A stretch of 64,000 bases of DNA. Origin: Termitomyces sp. T153. Its lineage: Eukaryota; Basidiomycota; Agaricomycetes; Agaricales; Lyophyllaceae. Within the stretch, counting starts at the first letter, position 1; each line of letters starts with the position of its first letter. The translations under genes and the position numbers were made by a program. Shown here piece by piece: positions 12,134 to 23,182 of the stretch. The notes under the pieces are model-generated. The model did not search any database and was not told where the DNA came from. It saw nothing but the letters and a program-made list of their open reading frames with translations. The stretch covers positions 231,899 through 295,898 of the forward strand of contig JACKQL020000066.1 in the NCBI GenBank assembly GCA_018296165.2, written 5' to 3'.

Positions 12134-12893
12134 TTAGTGAGCTTCGTTGATGATCCATGATTTTTACCAGCACTCGAATGACAGGCAAGATTCTATCTGA
12201 CTTAGAATCGTTCATGGTTGGCGTAATGATTTGTTGTGAGCTTGCGCAACAAGACGGTCAATTGTAATGCATTTTCTATCATTCAGTATAACGACCCATC
12301 CGATGGCCCGGAAGAAGGCTCACGAAGGCCATTATCGGTCGATTTATAAGGGTCAAACGACTCGGAAGCCGATCTTTGTAAGGGGCTTGCTGTGCGGTAT
12401 TGATAGTGTAAAGGGATATAACTCCGAGAATAGAGTCATGATGATCGAATTGACAACTGACTTACCTTCACCAACGACTGGAGTTAACTTATCTGCCACT
12501 CATGATAGATATTCGGATTCATAAGGATATGAGTTAGTATAACCTCAATACTCATAGTAACTACCTGATCGGGACGTCCGACTTCGAACACCAGGACCAA
12601 TCGACCACATCACTCACTCCAACGAAGAGACACGCAACTTTTAGGCTGGTTCGAGCCCAGCGCCGTTCAGCTCCAAATGAAATGAATATTATGCTATTGA
12701 GAGAAAGCGGAAAATCATAACGATGTCGTACATGAAAGCAGAAAATCATAACGATGTCGTACATGATACTGGTACATAGTGGCATACTTACTACCTTGCA
12801 AAGATAAAGCGGAAGAATTGAGGTATTGTTGACGTGTCCCAATGATACGAAATAATCAAAAGATCAGGCAACTAGATCAAAAATTACCAACCA
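12134..12893. other. Intergenic with a small tandem duplication
   Basis: No gene recognised. It lies between two convergent genes and probably contains both 3' UTRs. A 31-base unit is duplicated at 12703-12764. A tRNA T-arm-like word at about 12650 lacks any matching A box. Confidence 0.4.
12703..12764. repeat. 31-bp tandem duplication
   Basis: Two head-to-tail copies of a 31-base unit (12703-12733 and 12734-12764) differ by one base. Looks like a recent local slippage duplication in a non-coding spacer. Confidence 0.9.
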
Positions 12894-14379
12894 TCATTCA
12901 CTGTCTCGATCATCCTCGACGGTCGCCTGCCTCCTCGCTCTTTTGTTCTCCTCTCTCTCCTTCTCTTCAAGCTCTCTTCGTCTCTCTTCATGTTCCTTCG
13001 CCTCTTGCGCCGTTAACGCATACTGCTTCAAACACTTCAGAACATAATGACACGGTGGAATCGTCCCCATCAGCCTGAACACCAGCTGATCGTTGCAATA
13101 GATGCCCCCAAAAATGATATCCTTCCCAAGATAATCCAATCTGCGTATTCCTTCCTTGAGCGTACCTCCGGGCACTCCTGGCTCACGCGAACGATTATGC
13201 CTATATACCTGCGCAATATCAGCTTGCCGTTTCTGATCGAGCACCTCAAAGTCTTGTTTCGAAGTGAGGCGATAGAAGTGTACACTGAGCTGGTCGATGA
13301 TTTCGCCGCATGTCACCCCAATTGCGGGGTTCGTTGCCTCGATAGGGACGGACCACGGGAAGGTTTCAGATACTATGGTCATCTTCGTGACGCGGGGAAA
13401 CGTCGCGGGCTCGTCGCGCCCTTTAGACCATGATACGTGTGATTCATCTGTTGAAAGAGTGCAGTCATTTGATCGGAAGAGCATATTCCATTTCAGGTGA
13501 GGCCGGTCTGGAGCGGTGTCTGCTAATGGCTCAAGCAACGGATTGACTTTGGGATGAACACCGAGGATTTTAGCCTCGAAAGGATCCAGAACAGGGCCAT
13601 CTGCAAAAAGGTATCATGTTAACAAGATCCTAAGCGCAATGGGTTCAGAAACGCAACGTACAACCAGTACCTGCCATGAACTGATCGACGCGGTCACCAA
13701 CACGCGCACTCGACCGGCCGACATGCACACGCTCTGGTAGCTCGTTCTGGGGAAGTTGACCAGTCTGCACTCCCCTAGCAGGAATAGTGCCAGGTGGAAA
13801 ATTCCAAGCAGGATCAAAGTTCAGGAAAGCACCATAGCCCGGTGTAGGAGCTACTCCTGGCGTAGCCAGTGCTGCTAGAGTGTTCATAGGCATTCCCCAG
13901 CCGGGTCCTCCATAGTAGGCTCCATACGGATTGGGAGGTTGTTGAGGCCATGCGCCGTGGTGTGGCGGGTATGGATTTCCGTAACCTGGGAAGGGTCCCC
14001 CGGTATTTGGTGGTTGGAGGAAAGGCTGTCCTTGTTGTCGCGGCATACCTGGCCAAGGCTGGCCGGGGGCAGGGTAGGGTGTCGGGGGCGCTAAGTGAAT
14101 GGCTGGCGGCGCTCCCGGGTAACCGACGAATTCTTGAGTTACCGTTGGAGGCAGACGACCAGTATTGTTGTTGGGAGTCGCACCCAAATGAGGCTGGAAG
14201 CCTGGGGTGTACGGGGACGAAGGTAAGATAGGGAAGGCTCCCGGATGTTGAGCTTGGCCGCCCCAGCCGAGGTTTGCAGCTGGTTCTGCTGGATTTTCAG
14301 GGATAACAGGCTGCGCTGGCTGTCTTGGAGACGCGTAAAAACCGGGAAGAGGGGGGATGAAAGGTGATGGGTCTCCCAT
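12894..14379 (-). CDS. DUF6699 domain protein with proline-rich N-terminus
   Basis: Two exons, joined by an intron between about 13602 and 13670, give a protein of about 470 residues. The first ~220 residues are low-complexity, rich in Pro, Gly, Gln and Tyr, and likely disordered. The second half has DEPATFPRVTKMTIVSETFPW and then AIGVTCGEIIDQL, the layout of the DUF6699 domain common in mushroom genomes. The C-terminal tail is a charged helix rich in Glu and Arg. A paralogue at 15534-16383 shares DEPATxPRV. Function of the family is unknown; it is often expanded in Agaricomycetes. The ATG at 14379 is the first in frame. Confidence 0.75.
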
Positions 14380-15533
14380 TCTGAAGAGTCAGTCGCGTGT
14401 TTTTATGTTGGATTTGTGGTTCCTTTGCGCAGGCAAGTGACATGAGTTTGCAAAATTTGACTCATTATTTTGTAATACTCACCAATCGGGAAATCTGACC
14501 CGATTTTGATGCAAAGCTCTGGATAGATGTGCTCGTAATAGACTTGCAAGAGTTGTCCGTGGTTTAATGGGCATACAACGCCTCCCGACTGTGCAACTTT
14601 CTGGAACGACAATGCTCAGAGAGTCGCAATCACGATAGAGGAAGCGATTTCGTCTATATGGATCGTCCTACAGACACTGGAATTGGTTCCTTTGTCTGAA
14701 TTATCCTACAGTTCAACGTTTCATTAGATCAAATGACAAAAGGATTCACAGCCTCAGCCGGACCTTCATCGGGTGTAAGGGTGGCACGAGTAAATGGGTG
14801 ACACTCACCTAATGGAAAAAGAAAGGTATACAGCCCTGAAATCGGAGTCCAGTCCTCCTTTGGCGTTGATGAAGCTCCCAATTCGTGGAACAGTGCTAGT
14901 GAAATCTTTAGATCCAATTCAAGATGGTCAAGATGGTCGTAAGTCCGCGAACAATACACGTATCAATAATGGGTAACGTTCGTGACTGGGTATATAGAGC
15001 AAAGGGTTCAAGTAGATCAGAGTCAAGAGAAAGAAAGAAGCGCGTTTTCGCCCAACAAAACCGGGCAAACGAAAGGCATTCTATTGATCTAATCAATGAT
15101 GTGATCGACCACGTGGTTACATTACAAAATCATAGATAGCCTTATCCACAACATCTCCCCCATCGAACAAATTTTACATTACTCAAATCTTCTGAGCTTT
15201 ATGGCTGTATCCAATCTGTGCACGGCAATTGACGTGGATAGTAAGCACAGCAATCCGAATGAAATTAATAAGGCGCTGTTCATAAGACTCTGCGTGGAGA
15301 ACGCGTGCCCGAACCCTGTGATCAGATGTGTGCTTTGTGCTGTGCTGGTATACCGTATCAAGGTAGCAGTAGTGGAGAACTAGGAATTGTAACCATGCAT
15401 ATGTGGGTATACGTAAGTGCTACATATACATATCATTTGTAAAATCACGGAGCATAGCGGAATGGATAGCCGTCAATATTAATTGGAAACATGCTGATTG
15501 CATACCACGGGGCCGCGGTTGTAGAAAAACCGC
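14380..15533. other. Intergenic between the two DUF6699 genes
   Basis: Minus-strand open frames at 14403-14612 and 14729-14959 could be untranslated leader or an unrecognised small gene; I could not splice them into a convincing protein. Nothing else identified. Confidence 0.35.
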
Positions 15534-16383
15534 TTAGTTCGACAGGTCCATCACGAAAACATTCGAAGCACTGTAACCAAGCCGTGAAACTGCATAACTA
15601 TCATCTTTCCGTAGTCCTTCGAAGAACACACGCTCCCGGAGCCAGTCTAGAAGAAATAATCGGCCTGAGTCAAGATTATGTTCAGGAATGAAACTCAGCG
15701 TACCATAGCGTTTGAGCTGGTCCGTAGAGATAGGAGCTATCGGTGTAGCTGGATAATAACCATTCTGCCACATTCCCCCTTGCGAATTCATCAGATTATG
15801 TGCAGAGATCCTCTTGATCTGTTCCTGCACACGCGCCGGAATCGACGTAAACTCCGGGCCTGTAATCGTATTCGTATACCTACACGGTGGCATCGTAAGG
15901 AAGACGGAAAGATTAGAGTGAAAGTGAAAGTGAGATGGACATACTCCTTATACACCTGTGTACAGACATCATTCAGGGTCACACCATTCTCGTTCGTCAC
16001 GATAGTGCACCATGGACTGTGTTCCGTGATGATAATGAGTTGCTTGACACGTGGCATCGTCGCTGGCTCGTCCTTTTGCGTGAACGAGAGATCACGATCG
16101 CGCGCTTCCTGGTTGAAGCCACTGGTTTGCCCTACATTTGCCTGATATGAATATACTTCAAAGTTGAGGAGAGATAGCGCACCAGTGACAAGACTGAAGA
16201 CAAGGTGGAAATTTGCATGTTTATTCATGAGTATAGGATTGAGTTCGAGTTCACAGTGCAGGAGGTAGAGATCGGTTTGGCTAAGAACGGGCCCATCTGG
16301 GTGACAAATTGGAATAGATATGAGCGTTAGCCTGCGAGTTACTTACAAGCTGTCCCTGCTCGCCATTTTCCGACCTTATCCAT
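15534..16383 (-). CDS. DUF6699 domain protein (second copy)
   Basis: Three exons join into about 240 residues from the ATG at 16383. The core reads DEPATMPRVKQLIIITEHSPW and then GVTLNDVCTQVYKEY, aligned with DEPATFPRV...GVTCGEIIDQL in the upstream copy. The C-terminal part contains RYGTLSFIPEHNLDSG and ends FVMDLSN. It lacks the long proline-rich head of the other copy, so it is closer to a bare domain. The second intron contains a short GTGAAA microsatellite near 15920. Function unknown. Confidence 0.72.
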
Positions 16384-17301
16384 AGTGTGGTAGAAGATGA
16401 AAAGTAAGAAATGGACGACTTGTCTGGTCGTGCGCGCTTAAGGTATGATCATATCAATGATCAGATCTCCGATAGTTATATATGACCTAAAAACATCCCT
16501 TGGACGTTTGTACGAAAGGGCGAAACCGCGCGAAGGAGACACGGCCCGGAACATAGATTTCACAGCAACAATAGCCGTTACAGCATTTCCACAGCATCTC
16601 AACATCTCATGACCTTGAATTTAAGCTGGCTCCAAATCACTGTTTAACAATCGCAGTCTGCTACAAATGACGATGATAATGCTATTCCTCAGTACGACAA
16701 CGGAGATGATGTGATATAATGATGGTGATAATGAGTAAAATACACATGTAATATTTAAACAATGCAATGGTGGGGTAACGATAGCTGTTTGATGTAATAG
16801 ATAGGTATATGTGATGCAACGATGTAGGGCACAGGTAGTATGCGCATGATGAATGAGAGCAAAAGAAACATCTGATAGGAAGGATCAGCCGAGTTCACCG
16901 GTAGTGATTAGAGGAAAAGAGGGTTCAAATCAGAAAAAAATAGGCAATATATGGTTGTCTCCACAAGAATCAGAACAGGTCTGAAGTTGTTCATCTTTTG
17001 ATGACGAGGGAAGGGAAGAGGATAGATGTGTACTCACAATATACAGAAGAAAAAAAAACATTCGAAGAAAACACCGCGAGTGACTCTACTGCAATAAGGA
17101 TGATCAGTTCTGATCGATGGGCCACAGAGAAAGAGGTATAAAAGGGAAATGATCAGCTTTTAAAAGGCAATATCGGTTTGTCCGCATCCTCGGAAGAGTT
17201 GGAACAGGTCTGATAGGTTATCATCCGTAAAGAGAGAACAAAAGTGGTATACAAGATGAAAGAAGGGTTCAAGAAACTTACGAGGTATGATGTTGATACA
17301 T
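16384..17301. other. Intergenic / 3' UTR of calcipressin with an internal duplication
   Basis: No protein gene recognised. Two related blocks, about 16942-16995 and 17165-17225, share 'ggcaatat', 'ggtttgtc'-like and 'gaacaggtctga' words and similar flanks. They may be duplicated 3' untranslated exons of the minus-strand calcipressin gene. The rest is AT- and GA-rich filler. Confidence 0.4.
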
Positions 17302-18069
17302 CTAAGCAATCATCGCCGCACGAAGAGGTGGCATCGCAGTTGGTGCCCACCTGGACCTTGCGGGTGCTGTTTCTCCATATATCCATGCATCGTCAACAAC
17401 TTCGTCCTCGTCATCGTCGCCACAATCCTCAACGTAAACACCAACACCAGAGCCTTCATGAGGGTCCAACAGAACTTCAAGGCTGGACCGGCGCTCTTGG
17501 AGCTGAAGTTTCCGCAGTGCCTGTATGAGGTCATCGGCTAAGGGGCTAGCATTCGGTGGATCTTCCCGGATCTGCTCCCAGCCAACAGGGGGTGAACCAG
17601 GAGGTGAAATGAGGAAGTTCTTCTCGATTGCTGGCGGTCGAAGATAGTTATCTTCTGGTATTGTGTTGCCGAACATGTCCGTCGTAATCAGAGGATTAGG
17701 ATCGGCACGATAGACGCGCAGTTCGACCTCAGAACTATCGTGACGTGTTAGCAAGCAAAAATGGAAGTAACGACACTTGGACTCCTACCCATCTTGTGAA
17801 CGTTGTACGGTAATTCGGTCACAATGCTGTTTTGCAGACTCTGCATTGTCCTCGAACCTGTATACCACGATAATTCGACCAAAACCTGGGAGAGGAGCCC
17901 AGCGATTTATCTCGCCATATGACCCAAAGTGGTCGCGCAAGACATCGAGAAGGACAGGATGAAAAAATTCTTTAGGGACTTGGGTCACAGCAACCGTGTT
18001 CGTTCGCTGAGGATATTCAGCTGCCGGGGACGATTGTCTTGACGCTGGTAAAGATATTGAGAAAGTCAT
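17302..18069 (-). CDS. Calcipressin (regulator of calcineurin, RCAN family)
   Basis: Binds and tunes the Ca2+/calmodulin phosphatase calcineurin in the cytoplasm. Two exons (intron near 17733-17798) give about 235 residues. The first exon has the RRM-like fold of the family: TNTVAVTQVPKEFF, then LRDHFGSYGEINRW and GRIIVVY. The second exon has LRVYRADPNPL, LRPPAIEKNFLISPPGSPP (the signature calcineurin-contacting block FLISPPxSPP) followed by VGWE, and an acidic DDDEDE tail. The ATG at 18069 is preferred because it precedes the conserved RTNTVAVT block; the frame is open further upstream to 18207. Confidence 0.88.
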
Positions 18070-18554
18070 TTTTTGATCCTCGACGAGAGCTTGTAGTTGG
18101 GAGGGCGCAGTGAAAGTTGAAAAGCCAACGAAGAATGTGTGGCCATACCAAACTACTGTCCCTTTTAAAACTTTCTGGCATTGGGTTACATAAGCAAAGC
18201 TGTACAATCATCATTTTGTCGCTTTCCAATACTTATCCGGAGAAATTGCAGTACTGTCGGTATTTTGACCGGCACGGCCTCGCGCCCACAGTCCACTTGC
18301 AGGACTCATGACATATACTCCGGCGGTGACCGGTGAAGTCTGTGTAAATGTCATAGTCGTAGCATAAGCGTCATACTGATTCACGCAAGACAGAATCGAA
18401 CACTATAGATATACTAGCATATAGACTTGCATCGGTATCGATCTATTGCCTCGACAACGAACATGGACCATATTACGTTCTGTTGCTGCAGTGTGAAGAA
18501 ATACAAATGTTCAGATAGTTTGTAGGATGGTCCGTTCGGAGTACAAGAAGCCTT
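18070..18554. other. Spacer between calcipressin and CCDC124-like genes
   Basis: Holds the calcipressin promoter and the 3' end of the next minus-strand gene. No other feature seen. Confidence 0.35.
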
Positions 18555-19656
18555 CTACTTCTCCTTTTCCTTGAGTCGTTCTTCCACTTGAGCCCTCTTG
18601 TCTCCGAGGGCCTTGACCTTCTCCTCTTTTGTGGCATCGTATGCAACTGTTGTTTGATTGAAACTGCAGTACATGCATTAGCCACGTGTCAATAGAAGTA
18701 CTAATATTATGACTTACGGATTCTCCGGAGACTTTTGAAACTGCTTGTACAACAAGTCCTGTGAAGTGAATACAAACATCGCATCAGCAGGTGCAGGAAT
18801 TAGCATAGGAGCATCGTCGCGACTGACCTTGTATTGCTGTAACCGGAGGCCCGGATGCTGCACATGAGATGACAACGTTGTCAGCATATTTCGTGCCCAG
18901 TGTAAGTAACTACTACAAACACCGCACCTCAATCTTGATCTTTGGCAGCTCGCGCTCTTGGTATGCCTCGAACGCAGCCTAATTATAGTGTTTCGTGAGA
19001 ACAACTTGAAAAATCACGGGGCAGTGAAGTCACCTTGAATCGCCGCTAAGAGATTGAAGTGTGAACGGGTTAGTCCAGTTGTAGAAATGATAAATCGTTG
19101 CACAAACCTCTGGATGTCGTTCGATACCAGCAGCTTGCTGTCCAATGCTCGCCTTGTCCATCTTCGCATTCACAACTTCCAGCAAATCAAGCGCATTATC
19201 GATGCCTGTCGCTGCATAGCTTTCGATTTCCTTCTCAGGAACGTTATCCTTCGTGGAGCCCGCAGCGCCAAGGCCACCACCCGCAGCAATAGCACCAGGA
19301 CCGGCCGGTTTAGGGGTTGATTTCGATTTACCGGCCTTAGGTGCGGATTTAGCTTTTGATGGCGCAGTAGCCTCCTCTTCAGCAAGGAGCCGTGCGTTCT
19401 CAGCCTTCCGCGCAAGATCAGCCTGGCGCTTCTCCTCCTTTTCCACCTTGGTGGCTTTGGCGGTCTTTGCACCATCTTTCCACTTGTCAGCTTCCTTCTT
19501 CTCCTATTCCCGTACAATGAGACTGTCGATGGTGAGAGGATGGCCGAAGGCGTTACAAACCTTGTCTGCAGCTTCCTGCGCTCTCTTGTTGGCTTCGTTC
19601 TCCGCCTTCTTAGCACGGCCGCTCTCTTTCTTCGCGTTTCCTCCCTTAGGAGCCAT
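18555..19656 (-). CDS. CCDC124 / Lso2-type ribosome-associated protein
   Basis: Small, highly charged coiled-coil protein; relatives bind the ribosomal A-site and tRNA sites and help restart translation after stationary phase. The first exon begins MAPKGGNAKKESGRAKKAE and continues with Lys/Glu/Ala-rich coiled coil and ADKWKDGAK. A central Ala/Pro/Gly linker follows. The C-terminal domain includes RRFKAAFEAYQERELPKIK, HPGLRLQQYKDLLYKQFQ and then KSPENPFNQ, the hallmark of this family, ending VEERLKEKEK. Several short introns; one separates the two parts of the N-terminal coil. All exons I checked join in frame. Confidence 0.88.
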
Positions 19657-21611
19657 TTTGCGACACAGATGAGTAAGTGACGAGTAAAGAATGAGCGAAC
19701 ACGCGCCGATTTTATGATAATCTGGTAAGGAGAACGTGGGTTGACTCGAAATTTTGATCTAATCTAATCAGATATCATATCTACATCTGGCTCATTTGCC
19801 AACAACTCTCAAAGTACTTTTTTGATGGTAGTCTGTTCTAAATGGCGGTGGATGTGTCCCCATCGCCAGATCCAATCACTTCTCCCCGGTCAAGAGCATC
19901 AAAACTAGTCAATGTCTGCTCAGCAATCTACGTGAGGTTACAGAAGAAGATTTGTGCAGACTCCGCTAACCCGGTGTTGCGGCGCAGTATTTCATCAGTT
20001 GACTGAGTAATTGAATGGACCGTTTCGGAGGACCGACATATACCTGAAGGTTGAGCGTTATCTGTTGCTGGGCTTTTCACCTTTTTTTTAGATGAGGTCA
20101 CTGGCCCACCTTAACGGCTCGTCATATTCCTCCTGCTGGTGGCCTTACAGAGGGAGGATTTATCACATCAAATTCCCCTTGAGACATAGTTGCGGTCCAG
20201 TAATGAATCTCGGCTACCGGAGCAATATAAATCATTACTCATTGGAAAACCACTCTGCACCAGCATAGTGCCACGGCCTGTGCACTCCTTCACTTTGGAA
20301 TCTCGGATCGATCTAATGTTTCCATCCGAAACTTTTCTTGGTGGAGGGAGCGTTCACCAATGTGCTGCGCAAAGCTGCTCTGCGCTAGCATTGCCTTTCT
20401 ACATTTTTTTTTGAATTCATTTATTACGTGCTTGGCGCATAGCGTCATGTTACACGGTGCTACTGTATTGCTACAAGAGTCACGAAAATCCACACCCACC
20501 CCGCGTACGCGGAGAATGAGCGGGCCGGCGTTCCTTTGCCGTTTTGGTCGTGCTCCCCTAATAAATCCGGAACGAACTGAAATGGGACCTTTTACGGTGC
20601 GTGCGACAATCACCGTCTTGTATGAGGCGGCGGGGGGGGTCGAGCAGCACTGCCTTTCTATAGATAGTTTTGATGCTCTAAAGACTCCTGTCCAGTATAC
20701 CAGTCCCTCCACTCGATACCTGTACATGCCACCAGAAGACATGTGTTCGGCTTTCCTTCCAATGCTCATGTGTACAGATCCTTCATAGGATTTTTGACAT
20801 CATTGATCAGCGCCATTCTTGTCCCGGTTCCACCAAATTACATCAACGGGCTCCAGCAGCCAGCCTGGTAGAGCGGAGCGCCATCTTTATCCTTATGTGG
20901 TTGATGAAAATCTCATGCCAAGGGCGATGTTCTCACAATTCAACGACTTGTCGCCTTGTATCTACTATCGCCTCTTAACCAATTCTTACACAAGACCTTC
21001 TATATTATCCTGATCTCGATTTTAATATGGCTACACAAATTTGAACGCTTAGCATAACCCCCTTGGGGTAAGTCTCAAATACTCAGACATTAGACATACC
21101 TGAAACATGATTTATAGTGCCTGCGGATTATAGTTAATCGTGAATAGACTGACAGTGAACTTTACCTTATCGCTTCATTCGTCATCTTCTTACACAGCGT
21201 ACGCCGTGAACACGCCTTTGATATACATATCTACACCGTTGCTTTTTCAACCGCCCGCCGTCTTTCATCAGCTCTCTTACTTTCGCTCTATCTCACCACT
21301 TCTACTTGAACGCTAGCTGTACATACGCGACATCGGACAGAATGAGCCGATACGGTTCACACTTTGTACGACTAACACTCAACTATTTCAATCCAGACCT
21401 TCAGGTCCTTATTTTGCCCAAACCATATCTGCTGACTTACAATTTTATAGCTCCAGGTCGCACGCCAACCAGTTCTGTTTCAGCCTAGTCTATCCATATG
21501 AGTAATTTCATCGATAGAAACTCCATCTATACTCTCATCAAGCTTAAATGGGAGCAAAATTTATTGATATATCGCGCTGCAATCTCTTGTCATTGACAAA
21601 GAGGAGCAAAA
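19657..21611. other. 2 kb intergenic region
   Basis: No gene that I can support. It contains the promoter of the CCDC124-like gene. About 20450-20640 is a GC-rich patch with a ccgcgtacgcgg palindrome and may be a miniature transposon remnant. Near 21340 an ATG is followed by a possible two-exon reading of under 40 residues, too short to call. A tRNA-like D-arm word at about 20865 lacks a T-arm. Confidence 0.35.
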
Positions 21612-22621
21612 TCATGCTGGTATCCAAGCAATGCGTCCATATGGGGTGGTCACATTTCCCTCCTTGCCTTCAGTTGAGAAAGCAACCTCGAATATCCCAG
21701 TTCCGACTTCCTGTACAAAATTTACCTCTCTTTCTGTCTCAGAAATCCTTAATATGAATTTAGGACCTTTCGTTTTGTGGACGGCCTCCAGTTGCCAAAT
21801 CGCTTCTGTGTTCCTCGATGAAAGAGCAGGAGTACCGATCACGGTCGTGAGCTGCCGAGTGAGAGAAGAGAATGTTCCTGGTGATGTAAGGACCAGGAGA
21901 TATGAGATACCCTGTGCTGTCGATGGGTGCTCAATGTTAGATGTGGGATTACTAGGAACCTCAACAGAGAAGTCAATCAATAGGTAGCTGCAAACGACCA
22001 AGATGTACTTGCCCTCCACTCTCGCGGAGTCACGTCGCCGCAGAAGAAAGGCAATGTCTCACGAACTCCGGAACCTGGGGAAGTTATCACCCATTTCAGG
22101 ACCTTCCCATCCGGGCGCTCACGCCCTCCAGGAATCTCAGGATCGTATTCTACACCACTGCCTTCTTTCTTTGCACGGTCATTAATGATGTCCGAGACAC
22201 GGTTCGGGCCAGTCAATAAACCGTTCCCGAGGAAGGCAAAATCGATCCAACCGGGAGACATGGACGCCCATGCGTGGGACTCGCGTGCCTGACGTCCAGA
22301 AGAGCCCGGTGGGTAGTAAGAGACGGGGTGAGTGAACGAGATGAGTTCGAGATAGACTCCGTCAGCAAGTACCTTCAAGAAAAGTTTGGTTTGCTGCACT
22401 GATGCGAATTCTGACAACTTACCACTAGAGCATTCGCCGTTAGCCCGTCAGTATGAGTACCTCCAGGTATAACACTGCAATTTTTAGGGACGATTTTTCA
22501 ATTGCAAACAAGATCCTTACGTGAAACCAAGCTCCCGGAATTGTTTCGAAGTTTCTTCGACCGAGCCAGGAGGCGTCAAATGAACAATATGATCAAGGAT
22601 TTTGGTATTCAAATTCGTCAT
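21612..22621 (-). CDS. Glyoxalase-like domain protein
   Basis: Predicted cytosolic member of the VOC superfamily (glyoxalase-like domain family), about 280 residues. It starts MTNLNTKILDHIVHLTPPGS, the usual 'LDHIVHLVPPG' opening of this family. Then GGTHTDGLTANALVVLADGVYLELISF, GWIDFAFLG, and FFCGDVTPREWRVP before HPSTAQGISYL in the second half-domain. Four exons fit; the last intron, 21960-22012, needs a GC donor (gcaagt) and a GAG acceptor to restore the conserved PREWRVP reading. Substrate unknown; no catalytic assignment can be made from sequence alone. Confidence 0.78.
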
Positions 22622-23182
22622 CGCGGCATGCGTTGATAAGAGAGAATTCTTAAGATGTGATTATTCATATAGCAGTTTGCGAGAGTTTGCGCCCTAGTAT
22701 GACAGGCTGGTCCGGTCTTGTACGAATCAGGTAGAGAAGATTTGATGCAATAGATCGTTGAAAGACTTATGCCATAGAAGCAAGAAATATGTGTCACAAG
22801 GGAATCAGAACTCTTTAGTGGATCCTTGCCAGTCACTGTCGATGGAGGAGCTAGCTGTCGATGGGGGAGCTAGCTGAAGAGTTTCAAGAATTACATTATT
22901 CCGAATTGCTGATATTTATATCATGTAATTATTACAAGCTATCGGGACCTTCCGAACGTCAACCCTACACATTCGAGCGGCTCAGCAAGTACACGCCAAC
23001 ACATACCTAGTATAAAATTCTTTTGAATGCCCATTCAAGACAGAAGTTTCTGATGTTTTTTTTCGAGCTTTGGGGCAAGTTATTTTGAATCCGATTCTTT
23101 CAATTCATTAAGCTCACGTGATCCTGGACCCATCGAGCAAGGTTCATAGTTGATGAGGCTCAGTGTGTCTGCTTAAGTCACC
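22622..23182. other. Divergent promoter region
   Basis: Lies between the start of the glyoxalase-like gene (minus) and the carboxypeptidase gene (plus). Contains a 19-base tandem duplication at 22838-22875. No gene seen. Confidence 0.4.
22838..22875. repeat. 19-bp tandem duplication
   Basis: Two adjacent 19-base copies starting gtcgatgg and ending gagctagct, differing by one base. Confidence 0.9.

Noticed and set aside
12590..12670. tRNA-like T-arm ggctggttcgagcccagc
   Set aside because: The T-arm is perfect, but no A box, D-arm or acceptor stem fits upstream.
20360..20788. 142-codon plus-strand frame
   Set aside because: GC-rich repeat-like DNA with a matching long frame on the other strand; no domain and no splice context.
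20850..20930. tRNA-like D-arm 'agcctggtagagcgg'
   Set aside because: No T-arm or pairing acceptor stem downstream.
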